Position numbers and translations under genes: made by a program. Below the pieces are notes generated by a model. That model made no database searches. It worked only from the letters and a program-made list of their open reading frames with translations, and was not told the DNA's origin. From Luidia sarsii (lineage: Eukaryota > Echinodermata > Asteroidea > Paxillosida > Luidiidae), in contig OX465102.1 in assembly GCA_949987565.1 (NCBI GenBank), positions 25,109,691 to 25,173,690 on the forward strand: a DNA stretch of 64,000 nt, given 5' to 3'. Shown here piece after piece: positions 8,971 to 18,969 of this stretch (the first letter of the stretch is position 1; the number at the start of each line of letters is the position of its first letter).

Positions 8971-10324
8971 TGGCAACTTCCTTGGGGGGATATTACATGC
9001 ACTTTTGGTTGTTTTTTTTTGTATCCCCCAGTAAAACCATTTCAATCTAACTGGTGCCTACTGTATGTCACCGAGGTACATTGCACGTCTGCTAGGTAGT
9101 CGCTTAGCAAGGTTTGTACTCGCTCACAAATTTTACCCTTGAACCCCCAACCCCTAAACACTGGGTCGGGTAGTGTTGGGGTACGGATTGAGTTCTGGAG
9201 GTTGACGTCTTAATTTTGTCTGAAATGCGCAAGAACGCGGGGGGGGGGGGGGGGGTGCTGCCTGGCACTGTGGACGATTGGATTAATCTGAAGGCTGATA
9301 CCAGTACCAGCGATCCGCGGCAATGCCACACACTGTCTCAAGTTCCGTCACATACCGCTCTGTGAGCAGAGATAACTGCATGTGAAGGAACTCGGGCACA
9401 ACAATGCGGCACGTCCCAGCCTATGAAATCTCCACCTCTGACAATTTTGGGTGTCACCAATTTCTCAGTGGATCCTGATCAATCCAGTGATTGTGCATAC
9501 CAGGCACTGAAATCTCAAGCGCCAAAACTGTCTAGCCAAAACCACAACCCATTCCCGACAGGCGAAGAGCCTAGTTGCGAAAGGTCCAGCGAGGAAAGAA
9601 ACGTTCAGGCCCTCTACGGGCTTGTTATTTGCATGCAAATGAAATCAGACGCAAATTGAGTGCATGTAAGCTGACTAGAATATCCTGATATCTGGAATCC
9701 AGTAGCCATATATGTGCGTGAAGCTGTGCCGTTTGCAAAGGTACACGTGGATTCGCAAAAATCTTGCCATCGACCCGACCTGTGTACACTGTCGCTTCTT
9801 GCAAAGATGGGGGAAGTAAAAAAAAAAACCATGCCAATCCTAAATCAAGTCAGTTAAGGTTCAAGCAACTTTTGCTGGTAGAAGGTAACAATTCATCTCT
9901 TGGCTGCTGAGAAGAATCCACAGCACACATCACACCCACCACCCAACCCCCCCCCCAAAAAAAAAAAAAAAAAAAAAAAAGAAGAAGAAGAAGAAAATGT
10001 AACGGGACAATTTGATTTACGCCGACTGAACACCTAAAGGCCACCAACAGCTATGCTGGTGACCTCATGAACTCCCTGTTTGGAAACAAATCTGTGAGAA
10101 AGACTGTGAAAAAAAGAGCTGGCTGTTAATATCTTTGAACTTGACTTTGGAACGTATGGGTCCCCTTGCCTGGGCTCGTACGGATGTGCGCTCAGCGGGA
10201 AAGCTCTGGAGACGCCACCATGCCATCGGTGTTGGGCCGGGCCCGAATGTCAACTGAACGCCCCTCGTTGATGGCAGAAAGTACGTGTGTGACAAGGTGA
10301 AGACTCACTCGAGGTGAAAGAGAG
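8971..10324. other. No supported gene; scattered short repeats
   Basis: Mostly unique. A G-run lies at 9239-9256. A diverged hairpin-repeat copy (GCGAAAGGTCC...GAAACGTTCAGGCCCTCT) lies at about 9577-9620. A C-run/A-run junction with AAG units lies at about 9948-9995. Open frames are short and unrecognised. Confidence 0.5.
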
Positions 10325-10524
10325 NNNNNNNNNNNNNNNNNNNNNNNNNNNNNNNNNNNNNNNNNNNNNNNNNNNNNNNNNNNNNNNNNNNNNNNNNNNN
10401 NNNNNNNNNNNNNNNNNNNNNNNNNNNNNNNNNNNNNNNNNNNNNNNNNNNNNNNNNNNNNNNNNNNNNNNNNNNNNNNNNNNNNNNNNNNNNNNNNNNN
10501 NNNNNNNNNNNNNNNNNNNNNNNN
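10325..10524. other. Assembly gap of 200 N
   Basis: Exactly 200 N. The left edge is GAGGTGAAAGAGAG and the right edge is pure CT repeat. The gap therefore probably hides an unresolved simple-repeat tract whose real length is unknown. Any frame spanning it is meaningless. Confidence 0.98.
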
Positions 10525-10620
10525 TCTCTCTCTCTTTCTCTCCCACTCTCTCGCTCTCCTTCTCTCCCTCTCTCTCTCTCTTTCTCTCTCTCTTCTCTCT
10601 TCTCTCTTCTTCTCCCTCCA
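10525..10620. repeat. CT microsatellite at gap edge
   Basis: CTCTCT-type sequence with TTCTCT interruptions, continuing out of the N gap. Confidence 0.95.
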
Positions 10621-12100
10621 TCAGTGTGAACAAAACAAGTTTCTCCCTGCTCTGCGTCACATTTATTGATACCAAGGTCAGGATAGGTCACCAGTCTTGC
10701 AGCATCCCTTTACACAAATATACAGCCAGGGGGGGGGGGCCCTACACCCTGAAGCAGGTGCAGACTATGGGGGCGGGTGGGTAGGCGGGGAGGTGGGAAC
10801 ATGTATGCATAGCGCAGTCCCTCGGATCAGTCCAATTCAAGACCTGCTACTTGAGGATTGAAGTACCGAGAAGGGGTCTCTAGTGTACTGTCATCCTACC
10901 GTCATAGATATCACGCGATGTTCGCATCGAGGAGAATGTAAATTCTAATTCATTGTGACTGTCGTCTACCGGTTTTTCTATAACCCGTTTTTGATAACTG
11001 ACAGAAAGCATTCGTGTGGCTCTTGTTAAAAAGCCAAACCCTTGCAACGTACGGTATCATAGAGCTCTGCGTGTACAGTATACAATCCTCTTGATGTCTA
11101 AATATTCATAGCCCTTCAACTTAAAGTACTCCAAAATCGGCTGAGTGACTCAAATGACCAGAGGCAAATCTCAAAACATTGCGAGGGCCGGATGATTCCA
11201 TCCCAGGACCTTTCTTAAAGGCAGTGTGAGAATGCCTTTGAGAAAAGTCCAGCTAGGATTCAAACGTCAGTACCTCTGAGTTGATTTATTTTTTACCTTT
11301 TTTTTTCTTTGGGGGGAGGGAGATATACATGTACATGTACACATGTATTTAGAACCTCAATTATGAGACCTCTCTGAATAGGAGGATGGAAGTGGTTTCT
11401 CTTCTCTGTGGGACATTGAAGACTGAACATCTGGCAGAACATTTCCACTTTTCTGCAAAACTCTCTCCCTCTGAAGTATTGTTCCAAAATCAAAAACTGC
11501 TTCCTGACTTCGATGGCCTGAAGCACACAGATCTTATAGAGTGGGGGGGGGGGCCTTACATGTACCGGTATGTGTCAATCCTCACAGAGCCTGTCCATAA
11601 GCCAGAATGACAAGGACAGAGGCAGATATAGGAGGGGCGAGCGGTATCATGATTCCGACAACACAGGGGACAAAGGAGATGAGCTGGTGGACAGACAGGG
11701 GAGGGGAGATCAAAGGGAAGAGTCGAAGAGTTGGGAGGGGATCAAAGGCGGCGTAGATCAAAGGGGGTGGGGGGAGATCAAAGGAACAGGGTGCAAAAGG
11801 GGGTGACAAAGAAGGATTATTGGTAAATACAGAACAATAAACCTTGGTGTTAGTCATTCCACCTCCTGGATGTTGAGGCCACGGGGGTGGGATGATCCAA
11901 AGATGCCTCATCCACACCTTCTCTCAGGTCCTTACAAACTCAACAAAGCACCGATATACTTCTTGACTGAATAATTAGGCCCTGGTCTCCCTCTAGCTTC
12001 ACCACAATCTGAAAACCAGAGTACCTTACAACAACAACAAAAAATGCTGCAAACTGCTTACAGACCCAAAAGACCCCACTGGAATTTTTTTTAAATGTAA
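10621..12100. other. No supported gene; one hairpin-repeat copy
   Basis: Unique sequence with G-runs at 10729-10739 and 11545-11555. A diverged hairpin-repeat copy (CTTTGAGAAAAGTCCAGCTA then GGATTCAAACGTCAG) lies at 11235-11270. A short (ACATGT)n run lies at 11329-11346. A purine-rich block lies at 11610-11800. No coding frame is convincing. Confidence 0.5.
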
Positions 12101-12102
12101 AA

Positions 12103-12188
12103 GGCCTGATGTTTCAATCGCAGCAGGACCTTTCTCCAAGGTAGAAAGGTCGTTGAGAAAGGTCCTGCTGGGATCCAAACATCAGGCC
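12103..12188. repeat. Clean hairpin copy of dispersed repeat
   Basis: Two 34-base arms, 12103-12136 (GGCCTGATGTTTCAATCGCA ...) and 12155-12188 (GAGAAAGGTCCTGCTGGGAT ...), are nearly perfect reverse complements around an 18-base loop. This is the best local example of a motif found in at least ten other places. The T-run/G-run junction at 12196-12230 follows directly. Confidence 0.85.
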
Positions 12189-12191
12189 CTC

Positions 12192-12195
<4 letters not shown>

Positions 12196-12222
<27 letters not shown>

Positions 12223-12230
12223 GGGGGGGG
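12196..12230. repeat. Poly-T to poly-G junction
   Basis: A run of 27 T is followed by eight G. It is the reverse-complement form of the C-run/A-run junction and abuts a hairpin repeat. Confidence 0.9.
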
Positions 12231-12785
12231 ATCTGAAAATCAATGTGCTTTACTATGACAGGTACAGGGCCTACGGGTACAACCTTGACTGGATTCTTCC
12301 TTTAACTTAAAGGTGCGACCTGAAAATCAGGGCGCATCTGGAAAACGCCCGACAGGAGAGCCGTAATTTGGAGAAATGCAGAAATTGTACTTGGGGAGGT
12401 GGAGGGAGTTAGAAAGGTGATCCTGGGTTCAGGGACTTGCCTTGATAGAAGTGTGTGGTCTGCGAGAGGATGACGTCAGACACAGATAAAGGACCTGGTA
12501 ACTGAGGCATTGTGTGACATTTTGGTTCATTCCCGTACCACACTGTGAGGCCGCGACCCAGTACTGAGTATCAGATAGTAATTTAAAAAAAAAAAAGGGG
12601 CCAACCGGTCAGGGTTCGGTGCAGTTGCAACTTTCTGCACTTGCAGTGTCGGGATCGCAATAATGCAAGAGAAGGGTTCTCTGCTAGGATCGGCCAAAAA
12701 AATTAGTCTGACACACGATCGAAAAAAAAAAAGCAGCCCCGGCAAAGATACTACATAGTTGACAATTTGGGGAGGCCGCCATCTA
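12231..12785. other. No supported gene
   Basis: Unique sequence with A-runs near 12583 and 12721. No recognisable coding frame or RNA gene. Confidence 0.45.
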
Positions 12786-12900
12786 AGGGATAGCTAAGGA
12801 GGTAAGAGTGCTGCATGGTACATGTACATGTACATTAGGCCATTAGTCTCAAAGGTTTAAGTTCCAGTCCAGCCGAATTTTCTTTGCCATTTCTAAAGAG
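12786..12900 (+). mobile_element. Diverged tRNA-derived SINE
   Basis: It contains TAGCTAAGGAGGTAAGAGTG (A-box-like), a TACATGTACATGTACAT insertion, then AGGTTTAAGTTCCAGTCCAG (T-arm-like) and AATTTTCTTTGCCATT. The order and the last segment match the SINE at 2355. The tRNA part is too altered to be functional. Confidence 0.5.
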
Positions 12901-15900
12901 GTTTGTATTTGTAATGTATACTTGAAATTTCTGCCTTTGTTGAAAGCACTGGTGTGTATTCTCATTGCTTTCTTGCCGTGCATTTCTGCAATGACTTGTT
13001 TTCGGATAGAAGAGGCATTTACTGACTGTGTGGGATGTTTTCAAGGTGACACCATTTGCGCTGCCTCTTTCAAATTCAAGAGTGCAAGTGTGACTCGATA
13101 GTTCAGCCGGCGTGTGCTCTGCCCATCATCACAGTCCAAACTATGGAGTTGCAGGGCCACTTCTGAGAGCCATTCTCACTCTGGGAAGAGACACGGCGTG
13201 CATGGTGCCACCGCAAACATCACAGGGTGCATTGGATTAGTTTCCCCTGGGTCTACCCCAGTCAGCCCTGGTTGGCTCCCGCACATCATTACCTCTAACT
13301 TACCCAGCGTGAAAGCAGGGTCACTCGAAGGAGGGGACTAGGGGGGGTTGGGGGTTGTGAGAAGCTAATCGAACGCACCTTGAATTTGCCTGGTGTCAAA
13401 ATGGCTGTAGTGACAGGCAGACCCTATGGTGTGACAAAGTTCAAATGCTGGGGCAACTGTAGGGGGAGGGGGGTGATACACATAGACCCGTACATGCCTA
13501 CCACGACCTACTAATCCTGACCCTACTAGGACCCTCAGAGGGACTGGACAGGGGAGAGTGACAGTGGCAATGACCCCGATGACCACTCAGTGACATTCTG
13601 CTGATGGTTGGGGGGGGGGGGGTGTGCCCCAAGAGCCTGAAGATTGCAAAGCTGCAAATTACCTGCTGGGAACAGTGTCTCCACATGGGGACTGCGGGAG
13701 GTAACAGGTAACATATCAAGGTATAGTTCAGAGGGATGAATAGCTTTTCCTGCTAGTGTCAGGAGTCTCCGCTCTGACTGGACCTTGTGGAATCTGAGCC
13801 GGCAATTAATGAATAGTCTGGGTATAAATGTACATGTACATGTACACGACCCCCCCCCCCAACCCAACCACCGCCACCACTGTCACCACTATTCCATGTT
13901 TCCGCTTGTAACTAATTGTCCTTTGGACTCTGCTGGTTTCGTGTTTCCTGACGTGGGCACAGAATGTGAAGGCAGGGGAGGACACTGAGGGGTCTGCCGA
14001 ATGCGTCTGCTGCGCAGCCAATGCAAGAAAAAAATCGCCGGGTGCCCTGCAAAAGGGCATAAGTGCGTTCAGACACCACCATCACCTTACGCCCTTCTGC
14101 TGGTCCGTTTTATGTCTCCAAGGCTTTTTCGGCCTTTGGCTTTTAAATAATGTTTCCTAGACTTTTAAATGTACAAATCAATTGATAAAGCCTATTCATT
14201 TGTTTTAATGAACATGTAAATCGTATTCACAATTCTGCCACTGGCGGCGAGGAGTACATTTTTTTATGAATAAATAAAACATTCTACTTAAAAAATAATT
14301 TTAAAAAATAATAATAATAATAATTTGTCCAATTAATTTTTACTTCATCGTGACATAATATTTGAACACTGAAATTGAGAGGATTGAAGTGCGTACAAAA
14401 TGGAAATTAATGAGTAATTAAAAAATAATGAACTTAGTGACATTCTTTTGCCCTTATGCCCTTCTGCAAGGCATCCGACGGAATACAATATCAGTCACAA
14501 CCTCGGCCTATGGTGGGTCTACTACTGCATGTTTTCAGGCCCTTCGCATTGGACAACCAAAGATTCCCTAGCTCTAAAAAAAAAGAAGAAGAAGAAGAGG
14601 CCCAGGGGGTGTTGATGTAAACTTTATTGGTGAAGCAGAAAGAGGTATTCCAAGCAGATATAGCGTTATAAAAGATAATATCATATTTAGCCCTGGTTGA
14701 TAAAGTTTATATCCACTTTTGATATATTGAAGCCCACAGCTCCACTTTGGAGTACGCAGTGTATTTCATCCTCAACCAGGATCCATGCTCCAAATGCATA
14801 TAAACCAAAGGGGGTTTGTTGTTGTTGTTATGTTGGTGCCTACTTCACAAGTTTCTTTCCCAAGATAAGATAGACGCTGTTTCCCCACCTGCTAGCATTG
14901 TGTCCTCTTGCGTTTCAGAAGAAAAACAACCAGCTGTTACGGTATGTTCCTATTTGACGTTAAGTAAATGCCAATTACTACTTTGAAAGGTACCTTCATG
15001 TGGTGTACCCCTGTATTTTCAGTGAAAGCATGCAGTAAGGGGGTTATCGTGATTTCTCACTGCAATGGACATGTGGCAAACTGCTTTGAAATGAGCTCTT
15101 CATTTGCAGATAGCGAGCTCCTCCACGGTGGTCTTGTTCCGACACTTTTGCAAAAGTGTGGACTCAGGGTTCCATGTGCCACAGCTCCGTGTGCCAAAGT
15201 CTCTACGTGGACGCACTGCGCACGGAACCACAGATAACCTCAGAGCTGTTTTGAGGCCGGAGCAAGAGCAGGCAGAGTGAGGGTTGATAGATTAGAAGTC
15301 CAGCAATCCATGCAAGGAGTCCATCCCCCACTTTGTAAACTCTCTGAAAGCAGCAGGATCAAAAAAAAAGAAAGATTGATGCAGCCCAATCGATGACCCT
15401 TGTTCGCTGGGATTCTTAGTTCCTTCTCTTTCTACCACCCCCACCCTTACTGGCCTAGTCCCAAGCTGAAGGGGGGGGACCTGCATGTTGTACTGGTTGT
15501 ATACACTCTCGCTACGTAATTGGCCTGTTGGAAAAACAACAGGCTAAATATAGCCGGCGTATTTATGGCGCAACTGTCACGCAAGCGATCCTCCAGCGCT
15601 GACTCCCCAAAGAAATCGACAAATTTTTCTTTGGTTTTTTTTTTTCTTCCAATGTCTCAAACAATACATGTGGGCGTAATTTATCTTGCATCTCCTGTTT
15701 AAGGGGGCTTGACTTTTCTGTGATACATTAGCGCTTTTCAGTATTTGGCTCCAGACATTACGAAGAATGCTTTGATGAAGGGGGCTCAGTTTGAGCACCC
15801 CCAAATGACTGCAGATCCGCCGTGGCTCGTGCTCCATAGGATGGCAAGACTCAAAAGGTATCTGATTTTTTCCCAATGACGATACTTAATAATGTGCTCA

Positions 15901-16062
15901 TCAATCCAAGGTTGGGTTCACTTCCCTCACATCACACTCTGATCTTTTCTCTTTGATCCTTCCTCCTTCAATCCCTTCCCGCCTGCTTGCCCTCCCTTTG
16001 ATCTCACCCTGGTCTGTCTACCTACCAGCTTTCCTCCTTTACACCCGGGCATTTTTTCAGTG
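12901..16062. other. No supported gene over about 3.1 kb
   Basis: Contains a G-run (13610-13621), a C-run (13851-13860), AT-rich sequence (about 14160-14440), AAG units (14580-14600) and a CCTGGTTGA/TCAACCAGG inverted repeat spanning about 14693-14781. None of the open frames (up to about 110 codons) shows a recognisable domain, and their lengths are within chance expectation. Confidence 0.45.
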
Positions 16063-16325
16063 TCCATGACCGCCGTATACTACTTTTGTTTGAATTGATG
16101 TGCCATTTTCAAAGCTTGCTTAACAATTGGGAACAATGAATGCCTGTGAAATAAATCAATAAGAGCACACGATGTGTACAACTGAGTCAAACCTGGCACA
16201 ATCGTACATGTAGGTCTGTGTGGTGTGTGTGGTCTGTGTTATCTTGTAGTACATGTAGGCTGAAAAGAGTCTTTGCTTAAAACTTTGACAATAGTGGTGC
16301 CCGGAATCGGAGGGACTGGCCGCTC
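16063..16325 (+). repeat. Dispersed repeat, copy 1
   Basis: Shares ordered blocks with 49716-50046: GTGCCATTTYCAAA, ACACGATGTGTACAA-TGAG TCAAACC, CACAATCG, GTAGGCTGAAAA-GAGTCTT TG-TTAAAAC and AGTGGTGCCCG. The copies differ by small indels. No coding capacity or terminal repeats are seen. The class is unknown. Confidence 0.65.
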
Positions 16326-16442
16326 ACCGCTCCCTTGCACACTGTGTGCCCTTCTCTTTGATCTCACCCTAGACTTCATTTGTCCATCTTCTGTTGTCAG
16401 TATCTTATGACTTTCTCCCTTTCCTTTCTGTTTTTGTCTTTA

Positions 16443-16832
16443 GCCGCGTTTCCATTGGACTTATTTTGGTCAAAGTAACCGAGACTGTGATTCCTTTTCC
16501 CATTTTAAGTCCAGTGGAAACGGCCCAGTTAAATTTCCCCTCAGATACTTTAACCGAGACAAATGGTTACTTTTACCGGCCAACCTCTGCCCAGTTAAAG
16601 TGACCAGGTAAGTTTGACCGAGCCAATTAGTCCAGTGGAAATGCACCACTTGGTAAAACGCGACCCAGCGTACATGCACTGTGCACAAAGAATTTTTGCC
16701 GGCTCGGTTACTTTAACCATCGTCTCGGTTAAATTGACCGACTCAAAAGTCCAAGTGGGAACGATGGTCAAATTTGACCATTGGAAATTTAACCATCGTC
16801 TCGGTTAAATTTTAGTCCAGTGGAAACGCGGC
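16443..16832. mobile_element. 390-bp MITE of the GCCGCGTTTCCA family
   Basis: The termini are GCCGCGTTTCCATTGGACTT and its inverse (AGTCCAGTGGAAACGCGGC). The flanks are TTTA on the left and TATA on the right, which could be degraded TTAA. The interior repeats TTAACCGAG / CTCGGTTAA and AGTCCAGTGGAAA on both strands. It lies next to a hairpin-repeat copy at 16846-16893. Relatives are at 26680-27175 and 58089-58662. No coding capacity. Confidence 0.8.
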
Positions 16833-16845
16833 TATAGTCATTCTG

Positions 16846-16893
16846 TCTTCAAGAAAGGTCCTGCAAGGATCAAATCATCATACCCTCTAAAAC
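16846..16893 (+). repeat. Hairpin-repeat copy
   Basis: TTCAAGAAAGGTCCTGCAAG GATCAAATCATCATACCCTC, followed by a GTCAGTGAGCAATTTTTG segment that matches the 3' part of the family at 8950. It lies immediately right of a MITE. Confidence 0.6.
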
Positions 16894-16929
16894 GTCTATT
16901 TTGGACGTTTAAGTCAGTGAGCAATTTTT

Positions 16930-17637
16930 GTACAACTTCAAAAATGATACGGTAGGTTACAGAAATCTGTTACTAATAAGAATGACCTAAATCTTTCAAG
17001 TCTCAACATATGTAGAGGGCGCGGGCTTTCATTGATGAGGGGGAAAAAACAGCATCTTAATGAATTGATACAAAATCTTAATGATGAACTTGTCGCCATG
17101 CACAGAAGTCTATATACCGGGGTAGGTGCACTGTGCCTACAGAAATCAGTCTGATGAATAAACAGGCTTCTTGGGAGGCTAAACATAGTCTCCAGTCAAG
17201 TGCCAACAGCTTCTCAGGCGGAAATCGTATCTTTCAGTCTTTGGACAACCACCATCTACCATTACCAAGCACAATTAAAACACTTACGCCTAAAATTAGA
17301 CCCCATTCTATAAAAACCCCGGTTCCATTAAAAGTATGGACTTCCGACAAAAGCCATCCGGAGAAATGTGGGCAGCGCACAAAGATCTGTCGCACCAGGT
17401 GGGGTGAAGGAGAAGAATCATGGCAGAAGAAACCTAAGAAAAGTGTAAATAAAGTGCACCTGTATCAGTTGTTGGGAAGGCTCTTCTGATATTGCTCAGG
17501 AGTCAGGGTGGGGAGCTGGTAACCCAATCCCTTTGATTCAGGCCCAGTTACTGGTTGGTAGGAGCCTGTGTGTGATTGGTACATGTTACACATATGTATA
17601 TTTGTAGCTCTGCTTCACTGCCAGGTGGTAGAGCAAC
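16930..17637. other. No supported gene
   Basis: An unassigned 118-codon frame occupies 17133-17489 (plus). Its residue content is diverse, but it has no recognisable domain, starts at GTG, and its length is within chance expectation. It is not annotated as a gene. Confidence 0.4.
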
Positions 17638-17925
17638 TGAGAGAGAGAGAGGGGGGGGGGCTGGGAGGCATTTGGCGGGGACCCTGTGGGACTATTATCC
17701 TGAGGGGTGAAGGGAGGGCCTGGGGGGGGGGGAGGAGGCAACACTAGAACTTGATAACAAGGCCTTGGGGATCTGTCTCAGGTGCGTGTATGAGCCCCCC
17801 AAAAAGAGAGAGAAAGGGGGAGAGGGACAGAGGGGGAGAGAGAGGGGGACAGGGGGGGGGGGGACAGAGAGAGAGGGGGGAGAGAGAGAGAGAGGGGGGA
17901 GAGAGAGAGAGAGAGAGGGGGGTGG
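17638..17925. repeat. GA/G-rich purine tracts
   Basis: GAGAGAG with long G-runs at 17638-17660, and a longer tract at about 17803-17925. Arg/Glu/Gly and Ser/Leu/Pro frames across it are compositional. Confidence 0.9.
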
Positions 17926-18446
17926 ACAGAGACAGACCCCTGTTGAAAAGGTGAAGCAGTGCAGACAGACTGGTATGATTGCAAATTAATGTGCTAGGTG
18001 TCCTGGCCTCAGCAGCTGGGATGATAAGTGATCCCTGTGATCCCACACGCACGCACACACCCACAGCACAGAGTCTGGGCGATGCCGGCTGACTGGGGGG
18101 TTACTCAGAAATGAAAAGGGCAGTCTGTACACTACACACTTTGGCATCAAGGCCACTGAAGGAATGGGCATGTGCTCCCCTGACTTTTTAATGACGAGGA
18201 TCGATATCAATGGTTGGATACCTGTACTGTCATAATGTTGTGTCTATGGAAAACAAAGGTATTGTACTCTTTATTTAACCAATTCCCAAGCCTGGTTGGT
18301 ATGGATGTTTGGATAGAAAACAGACAAGAGAATGTTTATTGATTCGGGCACTTCTCAGAACCTCTTAAAGTCTTAGAAACACACTTCATCTGGAGGGACC
18401 TCTTATTATTTATGCCTCTGGCTCTGAGAAAGGTTCAGCTACAGTA

Positions 18447-18894
18447 GGGCCATTTCCACTACGAAAATAATTACGATTTGAATCGCGATTCAAAACCGGG
18501 TTGTTTTTTTTTGGGGGGGGGTGTGTCCACACAGGCCAAAAAATCACGTCGCAAAAAAACGTGAGCCGATTGCGATAATAGCTATTAGCAGTTGTGTTCA
18601 AATGGTGGGTGTGTCCTTGAGGGTGGCCCATGCAAGGAGACATAAACAAGCACAGCACTTCCTGTCACTCAGAGCGTGAGCGGTGCATTGTGGGGAAAAA
18701 CGGTGCGATTCAGTGGAGCATTCCCACACACACCGCGTCGCGATTAGTTGAAAAAATCTCACAAAATAGAGGAGTCCAAATCGCGATTCAAATCCCACCA
18801 ATAATCACGTTTATTGTGTCCACACACGCAAACAAAGTGGAGCTTGAATCGCGATCCAAATAATCGCGTTTATTTGGTGCAGTGGAAACGGCCC
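18447..18894. mobile_element. MITE of the GGGCCRTTTCCACTG family, nested in a hairpin repeat
   Basis: The termini are GGGCCATTTCCACT and AGTGGAAACGGCCC. The interior carries AATCGCGATT palindromes near both ends and a core AAATGGTGGGTGTGTCCTTG AGGGTGGCCCATGC. That core is shared with 58667-59096 and, in reverse, with about 30410-30460. The left flank GAGAAAGGTTCAGCTA and right flank TAGGATGAGAATGTTGTCAG join to re-form the hairpin motif, so this element inserted into an existing copy. No coding capacity. Confidence 0.85.
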
Positions 18895-18969
18895 TTATGT
18901 AGGATGAGAATGTTGTCAGGCCCTCTACACTGCTGCAGATGTGTCATTTCGGCAGTTCAACTCACTTAA

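Noticed and set aside
17133..17489. 118-codon plus-strand frame preceded by an AG after a short pyrimidine stretch
   Set aside because: No domain, a weak acceptor, a GTG start and a length within chance expectation.
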